From Muribaculaceae bacterium (GTDB lineage Bacteria > Bacteroidota > Bacteroidia > Bacteroidales > Muribaculaceae), in the NCBI GenBank assembly GCA_029062725.1, contig JAIDPP010000224.1, positions 1 to 8,565 of the forward strand: DNA of 8,565 bases. The letters run 5' to 3'. The first letter of the stretch is position 1. Every line of letters begins with the position of its first letter. This document shows positions 1 to 7,565 of the stretch, one piece after another. The position numbers and the translations under genes are program-made. Below the pieces are notes generated by a model, which ran no database searches, was not told the DNA's origin, and saw only the letters and a program-made list of their open reading frames with translations.

Positions 1-151
1 CCTCTTTGGCCGAACATACGGTGGCGAGGAGCATTGTGTTCCCCATGCGTACTTCCACCGCACCATCAGCCTGCTTGGCCAGTTTGCCGGTCTCGATTGT
101 GATCTCGCGGCCGTCGGGCAGAGTGATGGCTTTTTTGATTGCTTTGTACAT
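1..151 (-). CDS. pnp: Polyribonucleotide nucleotidyltransferase (PNPase), N-terminal part
   Basis: The first 50 codons of a leftward gene that continues past the window edge. The product begins [20 protein letters not shown] and continues [20 protein letters not shown] and [10 protein letters not shown], which is the conserved start of the first RNase PH-like domain of PNPase, including the GKLAKQADG and GNTxLLATV blocks. PNPase is a cytoplasmic 3'-to-5' phosphorolytic exoribonuclease of RNA turnover; it forms a trimer and usually ends in KH and S1 RNA-binding domains, which lie outside the window here. The ATG (151 to 149 on the minus strand) is chosen because the family similarity begins there and an A-rich leader precedes it. 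A good promoter lies about 110 bases upstream, so the mRNA should carry a leader of roughly 100 bases. Identity is recognised from memory of the family, not from a search. Confidence 0.93.
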   Translation of the reverse strand, partial: MYKAIKKAITLPDGREITIETGKLAKQADGAVEVRMGNTMLLATVCSAKE

Positions 152-260
152 AGATTCTTTATTGTATTTCTTCGCGAAAAAATGCTTTATATGAAGTGCG
201 TTCAGACACTACAGAAAGATGCCTGCGGCAGAGCCGGAAGCACCTCCCTTGATATTTGCA

Positions 261-292
261 CAAAATTAGGAAATTAATTCCGTTTTAACAAA
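261..292 (-). promoter_or_regulatory. Promoter for pnp (Bacteroidota type)
   Basis: Read on the minus strand, TTTG (292 to 289) is followed after 20 bases by TAATTTTG (268 to 261). This is a full match to the Bacteroidota consensus TTTG-N19-23-TAnnTTTG. Transcription would start near 254, giving pnp a leader of about 100 bases. The leader holds only a weak CGGC/GCCG hairpin (about 224 to 234); no clear regulatory RNA was recognised. Confidence 0.65.
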
Positions 293-307
293 AAAGAGGG
301 AAGTTAT

Positions 308-339
308 TTTGCCGAATCACCTGAATCGTGCTAACTTTG
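308..339 (+). promoter_or_regulatory. Promoter for the lipoprotein-SUI1-addA cluster
   Basis: TTTG at 308-311 and TAACTTTG at 332-339 are separated by 20 bases, a full match to the Bacteroidota consensus. The expected start point is near 345, only about 18 bases before the ATG at 363. This also rules out the more upstream in-frame TTG at 309, which lies inside the promoter. Confidence 0.7.
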
Positions 340-362
340 TGGTAAAATCAGAGAAAAACGTT

Positions 363-1454
363 ATGAAGTCAAGATATTTCAAGGGGGTGCCGGCCGCGGC
401 CGCGCTCCTCGCGCTCGTCATCGGTTTCAGTGGGTGCAAAAAGAGTGAATTCAAGGTAAAAGGGGAGATATATGGCGCTTCCGACAAGAGCGTGCTTCTT
501 GAGAAGCCCGACTTCCACGGCCGCTGGATAGCCGTGGATTCGGCACGTACCGACAGCCGGGGAGGTTTCGCAATCGAGGCTGCGCGGCCTTCGGCTCCGG
601 AGGTCTATCGCCTTGCGTTCGACGGCCGCTACATCTATCTCCCGGTGGATTCCACCGAGACACTCACGGTCACAACCTCGGCTGATAAGTTCGGACATGA
701 GTTCAACGTGACAGGGACTCCGCAAGCCGAGCGCATGAGTGCTTTCGAGAAGGAGCTTCTCGCCCTCGATTTCAACGACAGCACCAAACGCGCCGATTTC
801 AAGCGTGAGGTTTATTCCAGATACCTTAAGGATGCACAAGGGGGGTTAATAAGCTATTACGTACTTACGAAGACAGTCGGCGACAAACCCCTGTATGATC
901 TTTCGGATCCCGCCGACGCCAAATACTACGCGGCGGTAGCGACCGCCTTCAGCCAGTATCGTCCTGATGACCCCCACGCCGGTATGCTCCGCGAGGCCTC
1001 GATAGAGGCAATGAGGCGCCGAAACACCGGAGCGGGCAAAAAGCGCGTGATGGAGGCCGAGGAGATAAAACTTATAGACATCGCCCTCAATGATGAAAGC
1101 GGCAGGGAGGTAAAGCTTTCCAATACCGTAGGGAAAGGTAAGAAAGGGGTGATGATAGTCTCGATGATGAATGAGAAGGAGTCCCCGGCCCTTAATAAAG
1201 CCCTCGCTGATCTCTACGACGCAAAAGGAGGAGGTGTGGCTTTCTATATGGTTTCGCTCGACCGGGACCTCTACGCATGGAGGGAAGCGGCGCGCAACCT
1301 TCCCTGGACTACCGTAGCCGACCCGGAGGGAAGAAATTCAGGAATACTCGTGAAATACAATATCGGCTCTCTCCCGGCCTATTTTATCTTCAATAGTGAC
1401 GGGGAGCTTATCGACCGCGCCTCGAATCTGGAGGAATTAAGAAGCAAACTTTAA
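363..1454 (+). CDS. DUF4369-like lipoprotein with thioredoxin-like domain lacking CXXC
   Basis: A predicted lipoprotein of 363 residues. A basic start (MKSRYFK), a hydrophobic stretch (about 9-23) and the lipobox FSGC place the lipidated cysteine at residue 25. Residues about 30-120 have the beta-rich pattern of the DUF4369 domain found in Bacteroidota thiol-disulfide proteins (KVKGEIYG..., then a DS.RTDSRGGF turn). Residues about 234-356 look like a thioredoxin/AhpC-TSA fold: a core strand GVMIVSMM (262-269), and SLPAYFIFNSDGELIDR near the end, where P338 matches the cis-proline. The usual CXXC position reads MMNEKES; the only cysteine in the whole protein is C25, so it cannot do dithiol redox chemistry. 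A structural or binding role at the cell envelope is inference. The ATG at 363 is preferred over a TTG at 309. It is the first gene of a cluster, 11 bases before the SUI1 gene. Confidence 0.82.
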   Translation: MKSRYFKGVPAAAALLALVIGFSGCKKSEFKVKGEIYGASDKSVLLEKPDFHGRWIAVDSARTDSRGGFAIEAARPSAPEVYRLAFDGRYIYLPVDSTETLTVTTSADKFGHEFNVTGTPQAERMSAFEKELLALDFNDSTKRADFKREVYSRYLKDAQGGLISYYVLTKTVGDKPLYDLSDPADAKYYAAVATAFSQYRPDDPHAGMLREASIEAMRRRNTGAGKKRVMEAEEIKLIDIALNDESGREVKLSNTVGKGKKGVMIVSMMNEKESPALNKALADLYDAKGGGVAFYMVSLDRDLYAWREAARNLPWTTVADPEGRNSGILVKYNIGSLPAYFIFNSDGELIDRASNLEELRSKL

Positions 1455-1465
1455 ATTTTCAGGAT

Positions 1466-1795
1466 ATGGATTGGAAAGAGATGCTTTCGCAGATGCGTGA
1501 CGACCTCCCCGAAGGGGAAACTCCGGTGCCGGAGGGAATTGACTCCTCGCGCACTGGGTCGGTAAAAAAGAAGGAGAAACTGAACGTCTCGATGGAGAAG
1601 AAGGGGCGAGGAGGAAAGACTGCCACCATAATCTATGGCTTCACTTCGGATGATGAGGAGATAGCGAGCGTGGCGGCGGTGCTGAAACGCAGGCTCGGGA
1701 TCGGCGGCTCCTCGCGTGGCGGAGAGATCCTGCTTCAGGGAGATGTCAGGGAGAAGGTGAAGCCGGTGCTCCGGGAAATGGGTTACGGCTTATGA
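1466..1795 (+). CDS. SUI1/eIF1-type translation initiation factor (YciH-like)
   Basis: A 109-residue protein with a charged, probably flexible N-terminus (1-35) followed by a SUI1 domain (about 36-109). Family marks are KKGRGGKTATIIYGF (45-59) and the later block LKRRLGIGGSSRGGEILLQG (73-92), then a final helix ending in REMGYGL. Bacterial SUI1 proteins resemble eukaryotic eIF1 and E. coli YciH, and are thought to bind the small ribosomal subunit and affect start-codon fidelity or translation under stress; the role in Bacteroidota is not settled. Size is normal for the family. It lies 11 bases after the lipoprotein gene, and its stop codon overlaps the next gene's start (ATGA, 1792-1795), so the helicase-nuclease is probably translated by coupling from it. 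Confidence 0.88.
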   Translation: MDWKEMLSQMRDDLPEGETPVPEGIDSSRTGSVKKKEKLNVSMEKKGRGGKTATIIYGFTSDDEEIASVAAVLKRRLGIGGSSRGGEILLQGDVREKVKPVLREMGYGL

Positions 1796-4700
1796 TAGAG
1801 CTTCAGAGGGCATCGGCCGGTTCGGGCAAGACCTACACCCTGGCCAGAAAATTCATCTGGTATTACATTACGGTCAATGATGGTGCCGGACGCCGGCTGC
1901 GCACCGCTCCCGAGCTTTCAGATTCATTGGGGCATATCCTGGCGGTGACGTTCACCAACAAGGCGACCAACGAGATGCAGCAGCGTATCGTGGAGAAGCT
2001 CTACGGCCTTGCCTATCCTACACCGGGGAAGACTCCCGATTATATGGCTGATTTCATGGCTGACCTCGCGGCAGCCGGGAATGACGTGACGGAGAAGGAG
2101 ATAAGCGAGACATGCCGGCGCGCTGTGGGTATTCTGCTCAACAATTATTCCGATTTCCACGTCTCCACGATCGATTCATTCTTCCAGCAGGTGCTCCGCA
2201 CGTTCGCATACGAGTCTGACCTCCGGGATTCATACCGTATAGAACTCGATACCGACTTCCTTTCGCGTATGGCTATAGATTCCCTTCTGGAGGAGATTAA
2301 TTCGGGCCGCGACACCACAGGCGCCTCATTTTGGATCAATGAGATGATGGACCGTGCCAAGGGGGAGGGTCAGAAGTGGAACGTCTTCGCCAAGAGCGAC
2401 AGCGGCTCCAACCCCTACGCTCTTCTTACCGAATCCGTGAAGCGTCTGGAGAATGAGGAATTCAAGGATATCCGTCGCACTCTTGACGATTATTTCAACT
2501 CCGGAGTTGATTTTCAGGGAGTATATAATGAACTGAAAAAAAAATATGAGGAGCCTGTAAGGGAGGCTTACCGCCATCTGCTTAAGGAGGCGGAGGAGGT
2601 AGGGAGGATTTTCCGCCTTCTTGAAAACCGTCTTAATCCGACGGATTATGGAAATTTTGAGAAACATCTCAAGACCGTGCGCTCTTCGAGGATGTATGCC
2701 GTTCCGCGCGACTACAAGAAAGAAGAGATTCTCTCCCTTGAGAGAAAAGAGAGCAAGACCTACGAGAGCCGGAAGAAAAAAGGCGACACCGCCGCATACC
2801 TCGAAATGGAGGAAGCCGATACCCGGCTTGCCGGAGCCTACTCCCTCTGGATCGCCGCTCTGCGTTCGGAGAATTTCCGTCATTGGACGGTCTATAACGA
2901 GAACCTTCCTTTCCTCGGGATGCTTCAGGCCATACGCGACCGGCGCGACGATTACCTGCGTGAGAACAACGCAATAGAGCTTGGCGAGACCAACGCCATG
3001 CTCCACGATATCATCGGGGAGGAGGACGCCCCTTTCATATACGAAAGAATAGGGTCGCGCCTCAATCATTTCCTCATAGATGAGTTTCAGGATACATCCA
3101 ACATGCAATGGCGCAACCTCAGCCCGCTGCTGCACGAAAGTGTCGGCCGCGGCAACGAGAACCTCATCATCGGAGACGCGAAGCAGAGTATATACCGATT
3201 CCGTAACGCCGACTCGTCGCTGATCTCAAGCAAGGTGCCGGAGGAATTCGGCTTCTCCGGAGGAGGACCGGCCTCGGCGCCGTCGCAGAATACCAACTGG
3301 CGGAGTGCGTTGAGGGTTGTGCAGTTCAACAACAGTTTTTTCCGCTTCCTGGTCACGATGCTCAACACTCTCGTAGGCTCGGAGGCAGAACAAGGGCGAC
3401 GCGACTTCGAGGGAGATTACCGTAATGTGGTGCAACATCCTCACCATAAAAGTGAGCTGGGATATGTGGAAGTCCGCAACGCACAGTTTCCCGACGACAA
3501 GGAGCCCTGGAGAGAGAAGACCCTCCGGGGCGTGGTGGAGATCATCAGCGATGCCCTCGACCGCGGCTTCCGTATGCGCGATATCGCCGTCCTGGTTGAT
3601 CGGCGCGGAGAGGGAGAGGAGGTAATAGAGACCATCATGCGCCACAACAGTTCGCCTCTGACCGATGACAGCCGACCATACCACCGTATTGAATATGTCA
3701 GTGAGCAATCGCTGCGTCTCACCTCTTCGGCTGCCGTGGCGTTGGTGGTATCCGTGCTGGAGACAATATCGCGCGGAGCCGAGCCGGAGATCCGGAGAGG
3801 AGAGGAGAGAGCCAGGAAGGGCGTGGCCGACTGGGCTGACGTGGCCTGCAACTTCCGCTTCTTCGCCATGCGCCATCCCGACCTTTCAACTCCTGAATGT
3901 CTCGACCGGTTTTTCGCCGAGGGGGCCGACAATGACGCTATCGCCGGGATGTTGCGGGGAATGCAGGCGGTCACGCTCCCGGCGTTGGTGGAATCCATCA
4001 TAGCTGATTTTGTGCCGGAGTCAGACAGGAGGATCGACGCAGTGTTTCTTGCGGCTTTTCAGGACCTTGTTCTGGAATATTGCGAGAGCCGCCCGTCGGA
4101 TGTAGCCTCATTTCTGGAATGGTGGGACGATCAGAAGAAGACGGCCTCCATCGCCTCTCCCGAGGGGATGGACGCCGTGACGGTGATGACTGTCCACAAA
4201 TCCAAGGGTCTGGAATTTCCTCTGGTGATCATCCCTTTTTCCGACAGTAAGTTTTCCGACAGCCCCAAGCATCCCGAATGGCGCTGGGTTCGACCTGCCG
4301 TGATCTCCTGCGAAGCGGGCGAGTTGCCCCCCTATCTCCCTGTGGGCACGACACCGCAGCTCGAAGGGACCGCACATGAGGGGATACTTTATGATTTTTA
4401 CGACCATAAGAAGATGGATGCCCTCAATTCAGCCTACGTGGCTTTCACGCGCGCAAAGAACGAGCTCTACATCTTCTCCTCGCCGCCCCCGAAGAAGGCC
4501 GACGGCACCGAGATGTCGTCGCTCCTCGGAGATTTCCTCAAGACTGTAATGGAGATGGCGTCTGGCGTTCCGGTGGAGGGTGTGGCGCCTTCGGCTATGG
4601 TGGTGCTGGATAACGTCGGCTTCGCCTACGGAGAGAAATACTGCCCTTACATCCCCGGAGCGGAAGCAGGAGGGATGGATGAGCGTGTCATGGAGGATTA

Positions 4701-5238
4701 TCCCGTGAGACCGACTCCCGACGTGCTTCTCTACAGGATCGAAGAACTTCCGGATGTTGTTGACGCCGACGATCCGGAGCTTTCCGATGATCCGGACCCG
4801 AGGTCGGAAGGCAACCTCATGCATGAGATAATGCAGGAGGTTGTGCGTCAGGAGGATATTCCCCGCGCCGTGAGGAGGATGGTGATAAAGGGTCTGCTTG
4901 ACAAGTCCCGGGCCTCCATGATGGCCGCAGAGCTGACAGCCAAGACCGGTCTTCCGGAGGTGCGTTCCTGGTATGACGGATCGATGCAGGTGCTGACAGA
5001 GCGTCCCCTGCTGACCGCCGGGAAGCGCGTTAAGCGACCTGACCGCATCATGGTCTCTGATGATGGCCATGCCGTGGTGGTTGATTATAAATTCGGAGAA
5101 TCCGTTAGCTCCGCAGGCAGATACGCGCGGCAGGTGCATGATTATGTAGAGACACTGAAAGATACGGGGCGTTTCCGCAGCGTGACAGGCTATCTCTGGT
5201 ATGTCCGTCTCGGAAAGCTGGAGCTTGTCTGCCGTTGA
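1792..5238 (+). CDS. addA: AddA/RecB-type UvrD helicase with C-terminal RecB-family nuclease domain
   Basis: An 1148-residue superfamily 1A helicase-nuclease. Motifs in order: Walker A ASAGSGKT (7-14, K13); motif Ia AVTFTNKATNEMQ (51-63); STIDSFFQQVLR (125-136); Walker B FLIDEFQDTS (427-436); motif III IIGDAKQSIYRFRNAD (about 459-474); motif V TVHKSKGLEFPLVI (800-813); motif VI SAYVAFTRAKNELYI (880-894, R887). The last 150 residues hold a PD-(D/E)XK nuclease of RecB type: H1011 in GNLMHEIM, D1084 in RPDRI, D1098 and K1100 in VVDYKFGE, and Q1114/Y1118 in QVHDY. All catalytic residues appear intact. Such enzymes process double-strand breaks for RecA-mediated repair and degrade foreign linear DNA. 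Length fits AddA or RecB. The AddB (or RecC) partner is not in this window, so the choice of AddA rests on what Bacteroidota usually carry. The start overlaps the SUI1 stop by four bases. Confidence 0.87.
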   Translation: MIELQRASAGSGKTYTLARKFIWYYITVNDGAGRRLRTAPELSDSLGHILAVTFTNKATNEMQQRIVEKLYGLAYPTPGKTPDYMADFMADLAAAGNDVTEKEISETCRRAVGILLNNYSDFHVSTIDSFFQQVLRTFAYESDLRDSYRIELDTDFLSRMAIDSLLEEINSGRDTTGASFWINEMMDRAKGEGQKWNVFAKSDSGSNPYALLTESVKRLENEEFKDIRRTLDDYFNSGVDFQGVYNELKKKYEEPVREAYRHLLKEAEEVGRIFRLLENRLNPTDYGNFEKHLKTVRSSRMYAVPRDYKKEEILSLERKESKTYESRKKKGDTAAYLEMEEADTRLAGAYSLWIAALRSENFRHWTVYNENLPFLGMLQAIRDRRDDYLRENNAIELGETNAMLHDIIGEEDAPFIYERIGSRLNHFLIDEFQDTSNMQWRNLSPLLHESVGRGNENLIIGDAKQSIYRFRNADSSLISSKVPEEFGFSGGGPASAPSQNTNWRSALRVVQFNNSFFRFLVTMLNTLVGSEAEQGRRDFEGDYRNVVQHPHHKSELGYVEVRNAQFPDDKEPWREKTLRGVVEIISDALDRGFRMRDIAVLVDRRGEGEEVIETIMRHNSSPLTDDSRPYHRIEYVSEQSLRLTSSAAVALVVSVLETISRGAEPEIRRGEERARKGVADWADVACNFRFFAMRHPDLSTPECLDRFFAEGADNDAIAGMLRGMQAVTLPALVESIIADFVPESDRRIDAVFLAAFQDLVLEYCESRPSDVASFLEWWDDQKKTASIASPEGMDAVTVMTVHKSKGLEFPLVIIPFSDSKFSDSPKHPEWRWVRPAVISCEAGELPPYLPVGTTPQLEGTAHEGILYDFYDHKKMDALNSAYVAFTRAKNELYIFSSPPPKKADGTEMSSLLGDFLKTVMEMASGVPVEGVAPSAMVVLDNVGFAYGEKYCPYIPGAEAGGMDERVMEDYPVRPTPDVLLYRIEELPDVVDADDPELSDDPDPRSEGNLMHEIMQEVVRQEDIPRAVRRMVIKGLLDKSRASMMAAELTAKTGLPEVRSWYDGSMQVLTERPLLTAGKRVKRPDRIMVSDDGHAVVVDYKFGESVSSAGRYARQVHDYVETLKDTGRFRSVTGYLWYVRLGKLELVCR

Positions 5239-5239
5239 T

Positions 5240-5271
5240 TTTTCGGTTTTAATTTGCAAATCAGCCGAAAA
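5240..5271. repeat. Inverted repeat between addA and gldE, with an inner palindrome
   Basis: TTTTCGG (5240-5246) and CCGAAAA (5265-5271) form a 7-bp stem directly after the addA stop codon. Inside the loop is the exact palindrome ATTTGCAAAT (5252-5261). There is no T-run after the stem on the plus strand, so it would be a weak terminator at best. Because the gldE -33 element sits in the inner palindrome, an operator is an equal possibility. Confidence 0.4.
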
Positions 5272-5284
5272 GGGATTAAATTTG
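5253..5284 (+). promoter_or_regulatory. Promoter for gldE
   Basis: TTTG at 5253-5256 and TAAATTTG at 5277-5284 lie 20 bases apart, a full match to the Bacteroidota consensus. Transcription should begin near 5291, giving a leader of about 67 bases with a weak GACAG/CTGTC hairpin (5305-5322). This makes gldE and the following transferase a transcription unit separate from addA. Confidence 0.65.
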
Positions 5285-5357
5285 CAGAATCAACGTGAGG
5301 GGCCGACAGGATATGGGCTGTCCGCACCGCCATAGTTTTAACTAAACAGAAAGAAAA

Positions 5358-6746
5358 TTGGATACTGATCCTTTACCGGCCACGCCGATAATGTCAATGA
5401 TTCTTGCCCTTGCCGACGCCGTCGGTCCGGCCATAAGCTTTCACGCGCCCCCTTCGTGGGGTTCATGGTCGGTGCTTATAGCCATAGTCATATTATGTCT
5501 GTTTGTCTCGGCTTTCGTTTCCGGAAGCGAGATAGCCTTTTTCGGACTCACCCCCCAGGAAATCGAGGAGCTTGAGGAATCCGACACTTCGGCCGACAGG
5601 CGGGTTGTCAGATTGCTCTCCAACAGCGAGCGGCTTCTCGCCACCATCCTAATCTCCAATAATCTGGTCAACATCTCCATGGTCGTCATCCTTACGTTCG
5701 CTATCGGGCAGACGGTGGTATTTCACAGCCCGGTGCTTGATTTCCTTCTCCAGACCGTGTTAATGACCTTCCTCCTCCTTATTTGCGGTGAGATATTCCC
5801 GAAACTTGTAGCCCGGGGGCGTACCCTCTGGTGGGTCAGGATGGCTGTGCCGGGCATAGCTTTCCTCAACGCTATCTTCTCGCCTCTGTCGCGGCTGATG
5901 GTGAGAAGCTCTTTCATCGTGAAGAGGGTGGTGAGCAAGAAGGAGGAAAATATCTCACCGACCGAACTCGGCACTGCACTCGAGATCTCAGACGTGAAGG
6001 ATGAGAAGGAGAAAGAGATGCTCGAGGGAATCCTTTCCTTCGGAGAGAAGGAGGCGCGCGAAATAATGATCTCGCGCGTCGATGTGACCGATATCGAGCT
6101 TCATGATTCCTGGGAAGAGGTGATGAAGGTTATCCTTGATTCGGGATATTCCCGTATTCCGGTCTATGATACGTCGCAGGACAGTATTGCCGGCATCCTC
6201 TACAGCAAAGACCTCCTTCCCTACGTCGGGAAAGTCGATGCGGATTTTAAATGGCAGAAACTAATCAGGGAGGCCTACTTCGTGCCGGAATCGCGTATGA
6301 TCGACGATCTTCTCGAAGACTTCCGCAAGCGCAAGATCCATATCGCCATAGTGATTGATGAATACGGAGGCACGCAGGGAATCGTCACGCTCGAGGACAT
6401 CATAGAGCAGATCGTGGGCGATATCGACGATGAGTATGACGAGGTGGCCTCCATGTATAAGAAGATCTCGCCCGATTCATATTATTTCGACGGCAAAATC
6501 ATGCTGCCGGATTTCTGCGATGTTGTGGGAATCTCGGAGGAGGAACTCGGCGACACAGGCGACGCGGAGACTCTTGCCGGTCTCGTGCTTAACATCAAGG
6601 GAGATTTCCCGGTTCAGAAGGAGGTGATCGAGGCTTACGGCCTTAAATTCATGATCCTGAAGATGGAGAAACACCGCATTGTCAAAGTGAAGGTCACCAT
6701 CCTTCCGAAAGAGGAGGTTGATGCCGCCGGGGCAGGAAAGGAATAG
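5358..6746 (+). CDS. gldE: GldE-type membrane protein (DUF21, CBS pair, CorC/HlyC domain)
   Basis: A 462-residue inner-membrane protein of the CNNM/CorC (hemolysin-related) superfamily. A DUF21 region has hydrophobic segments at about 37-58, 93-118, 127-148 and 159-180, with SAFVSGSEIAFFGLTPQEIE (51-70) the typical opening. Two CBS domains follow at about 237-295 (GYSRIPVYDTSQDSIAGILY) and 301-360 (HIAIVIDEYGGTQGIVTLED), where CBS pairs usually bind adenosine nucleotides. The C-terminal CorC/HlyC domain spans about 366-450. Bacteroidota members are called GldE, after a gliding-motility gene of Flavobacterium; related CNNM/CorC proteins move Mg2+. No gliding gene is seen nearby, so an ion-transport or envelope role is more likely (inference). 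The TTG start at 5358 gives MDTDPLPA after an A-rich leader; ATG at 5391 or 5397 is possible and would shorten the protein by 11 or 13 residues. Confidence 0.85.
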   Translation: MDTDPLPATPIMSMILALADAVGPAISFHAPPSWGSWSVLIAIVILCLFVSAFVSGSEIAFFGLTPQEIEELEESDTSADRRVVRLLSNSERLLATILISNNLVNISMVVILTFAIGQTVVFHSPVLDFLLQTVLMTFLLLICGEIFPKLVARGRTLWWVRMAVPGIAFLNAIFSPLSRLMVRSSFIVKRVVSKKEENISPTELGTALEISDVKDEKEKEMLEGILSFGEKEAREIMISRVDVTDIELHDSWEEVMKVILDSGYSRIPVYDTSQDSIAGILYSKDLLPYVGKVDADFKWQKLIREAYFVPESRMIDDLLEDFRKRKIHIAIVIDEYGGTQGIVTLEDIIEQIVGDIDDEYDEVASMYKKISPDSYYFDGKIMLPDFCDVVGISEEELGDTGDAETLAGLVLNIKGDFPVQKEVIEAYGLKFMILKMEKHRIVKVKVTILPKEEVDAAGAGKE

Positions 6747-6822
6747 TAAGAGCCTCTTCGGAGAAGGAAAGATATCCGCCTGGATAAGAACCGATTTGAC
6801 ACTCATAACTCAACATATAACA

Positions 6823-7509
6823 ATGGAGACAGAATTCATATATTGGCGTCATCCATCCGTGCCGGGAATCAAGATAGAGGAGATTTGCGGAGGAGAGGAT
6901 AAATCCGGAAAACTCTGGAAGGATATGGCCTATCAGGTATATAGCGAGAATGGCCGTGAGTCGTATCGGGAGATCGGGCATTACCGCAACGGGGCTCCTT
7001 TCCTGTTTGGGGAAGAGGCGCGCATATCCATTTCCCATGCAGATCATTTCCTTGTCGTGGCCACGTTGCCTCCGACCCCGGAGGTGGATCTGGCGGAGTT
7101 CAGCAGGCGTGCCGCCCTGGGTGTCGATGCCGAGCGGCTTGACCGGGAGCAGGTGTTGGCTATCCGCAGCCGTTTCCTCTCGCCACGGGAGCTTGAGAAG
7201 ATAGGGGAGGATGACCTTGTGGCCAATATCCTCGCATGGACGGCCAAGGAGGCTTGCTATAAGGCTCTGATGATGGAGGGTGTTGATTTCCGGGAGGATA
7301 TCCGTATCGAGGTGCTTCCGGAGCTGATGCCCGTGGTGCCGGTATATGACAAGGAGGAATTCCCGGAGATACGTTTCGGACGCGCTCTTTGCCGCCGGGG
7401 GGATGAGGAAGTTGAGCTTACCCTTTATTCTTACGGGTCGGAGGGTCATGCCGTCACTCTGGCCTATAGCCCGCAATGCGCGAAATTCGCCGTGAAAAGA
7501 CAGGGATGA
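6823..7509 (+). CDS. 4'-phosphopantetheinyl transferase superfamily protein (Sfp-like)
   Basis: A 228-residue cytoplasmic enzyme expected to move the phosphopantetheine arm from coenzyme A to a serine of an acyl or peptidyl carrier protein. Family marks: ISISHADHFLVVA (68-80); GVDAERLD (100-107), whose D102 and E104 match the Mg2+-binding pair; FLSPREL (118-124); and WTAKEACYKAL (139-149), the WxxKEAxxKA signature with E143 the third metal ligand. Size and spacing fit the Sfp group rather than the shorter AcpS group. No polyketide or peptide synthetase lies in the window, so the acyl carrier protein of fatty-acid synthesis is a plausible substrate (inference). The ATG at 6823 is chosen because similarity begins there after an A-rich leader; an in-frame ATG at 6718 lies within gldE and would add 35 unlike residues. 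The 76-base gap from gldE shows no clear TAnnTTTG box, so co-transcription with gldE is likely. Confidence 0.86.
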   Translation: METEFIYWRHPSVPGIKIEEICGGEDKSGKLWKDMAYQVYSENGRESYREIGHYRNGAPFLFGEEARISISHADHFLVVATLPPTPEVDLAEFSRRAALGVDAERLDREQVLAIRSRFLSPRELEKIGEDDLVANILAWTAKEACYKALMMEGVDFREDIRIEVLPELMPVVPVYDKEEFPEIRFGRALCRRGDEEVELTLYSYGSEGHAVTLAYSPQCAKFAVKRQG

Positions 7510-7518
7510 AAATATAGA

Positions 7519-7544
7519 GGGCCGTATCAGATCTGATACGGCCC
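7519..7544. terminator. Bidirectional intrinsic terminator (perfect 26-bp palindrome)
   Basis: GGGCCGTATCAG is followed directly by its partner to make an exact 26-base palindrome centred on AGATCT, which can fold into an 11-bp stem with a GATC loop. TTTT follows on the plus strand and TCTATATTTT on the minus strand. It lies between the convergent transferase gene (ends 7509) and the XRE gene (ends 7566), and should stop both. Confidence 0.85.
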
Positions 7545-7565
7545 TTTTCGACTTCAGATGAAGCC

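Noticed and set aside
1..194. A plus-strand ORF of 62 codons at the left edge.
   Set aside because: It is the reverse strand of the pnp start, where family similarity is clear.
309..362. An upstream TTG start for the lipoprotein.
   Set aside because: It falls inside the promoter, and the 18 extra residues would sit before the signal peptide.
2326..3135. A minus-strand ORF of 269 codons.
   Set aside because: It lies opposite the helicase gene, whose motifs cover this stretch; the product has no recognisable domain, so it is a shadow of the coding strand.
4429..5259. A minus-strand ORF of 276 codons, rich in His and Arg.
   Set aside because: It lies opposite helicase motif VI and the nuclease domain, and its odd composition is what antisense reading of this GC-rich gene gives.
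6718..6822. An upstream ATG start for the transferase.
   Set aside because: It begins within the gldE coding region, and the added residues do not resemble the family; the ATG at 6823 has a typical leader.
6694..7476. A minus-strand ORF of 260 codons.
   Set aside because: It lies opposite the phosphopantetheinyl transferase, which has clear family signatures.
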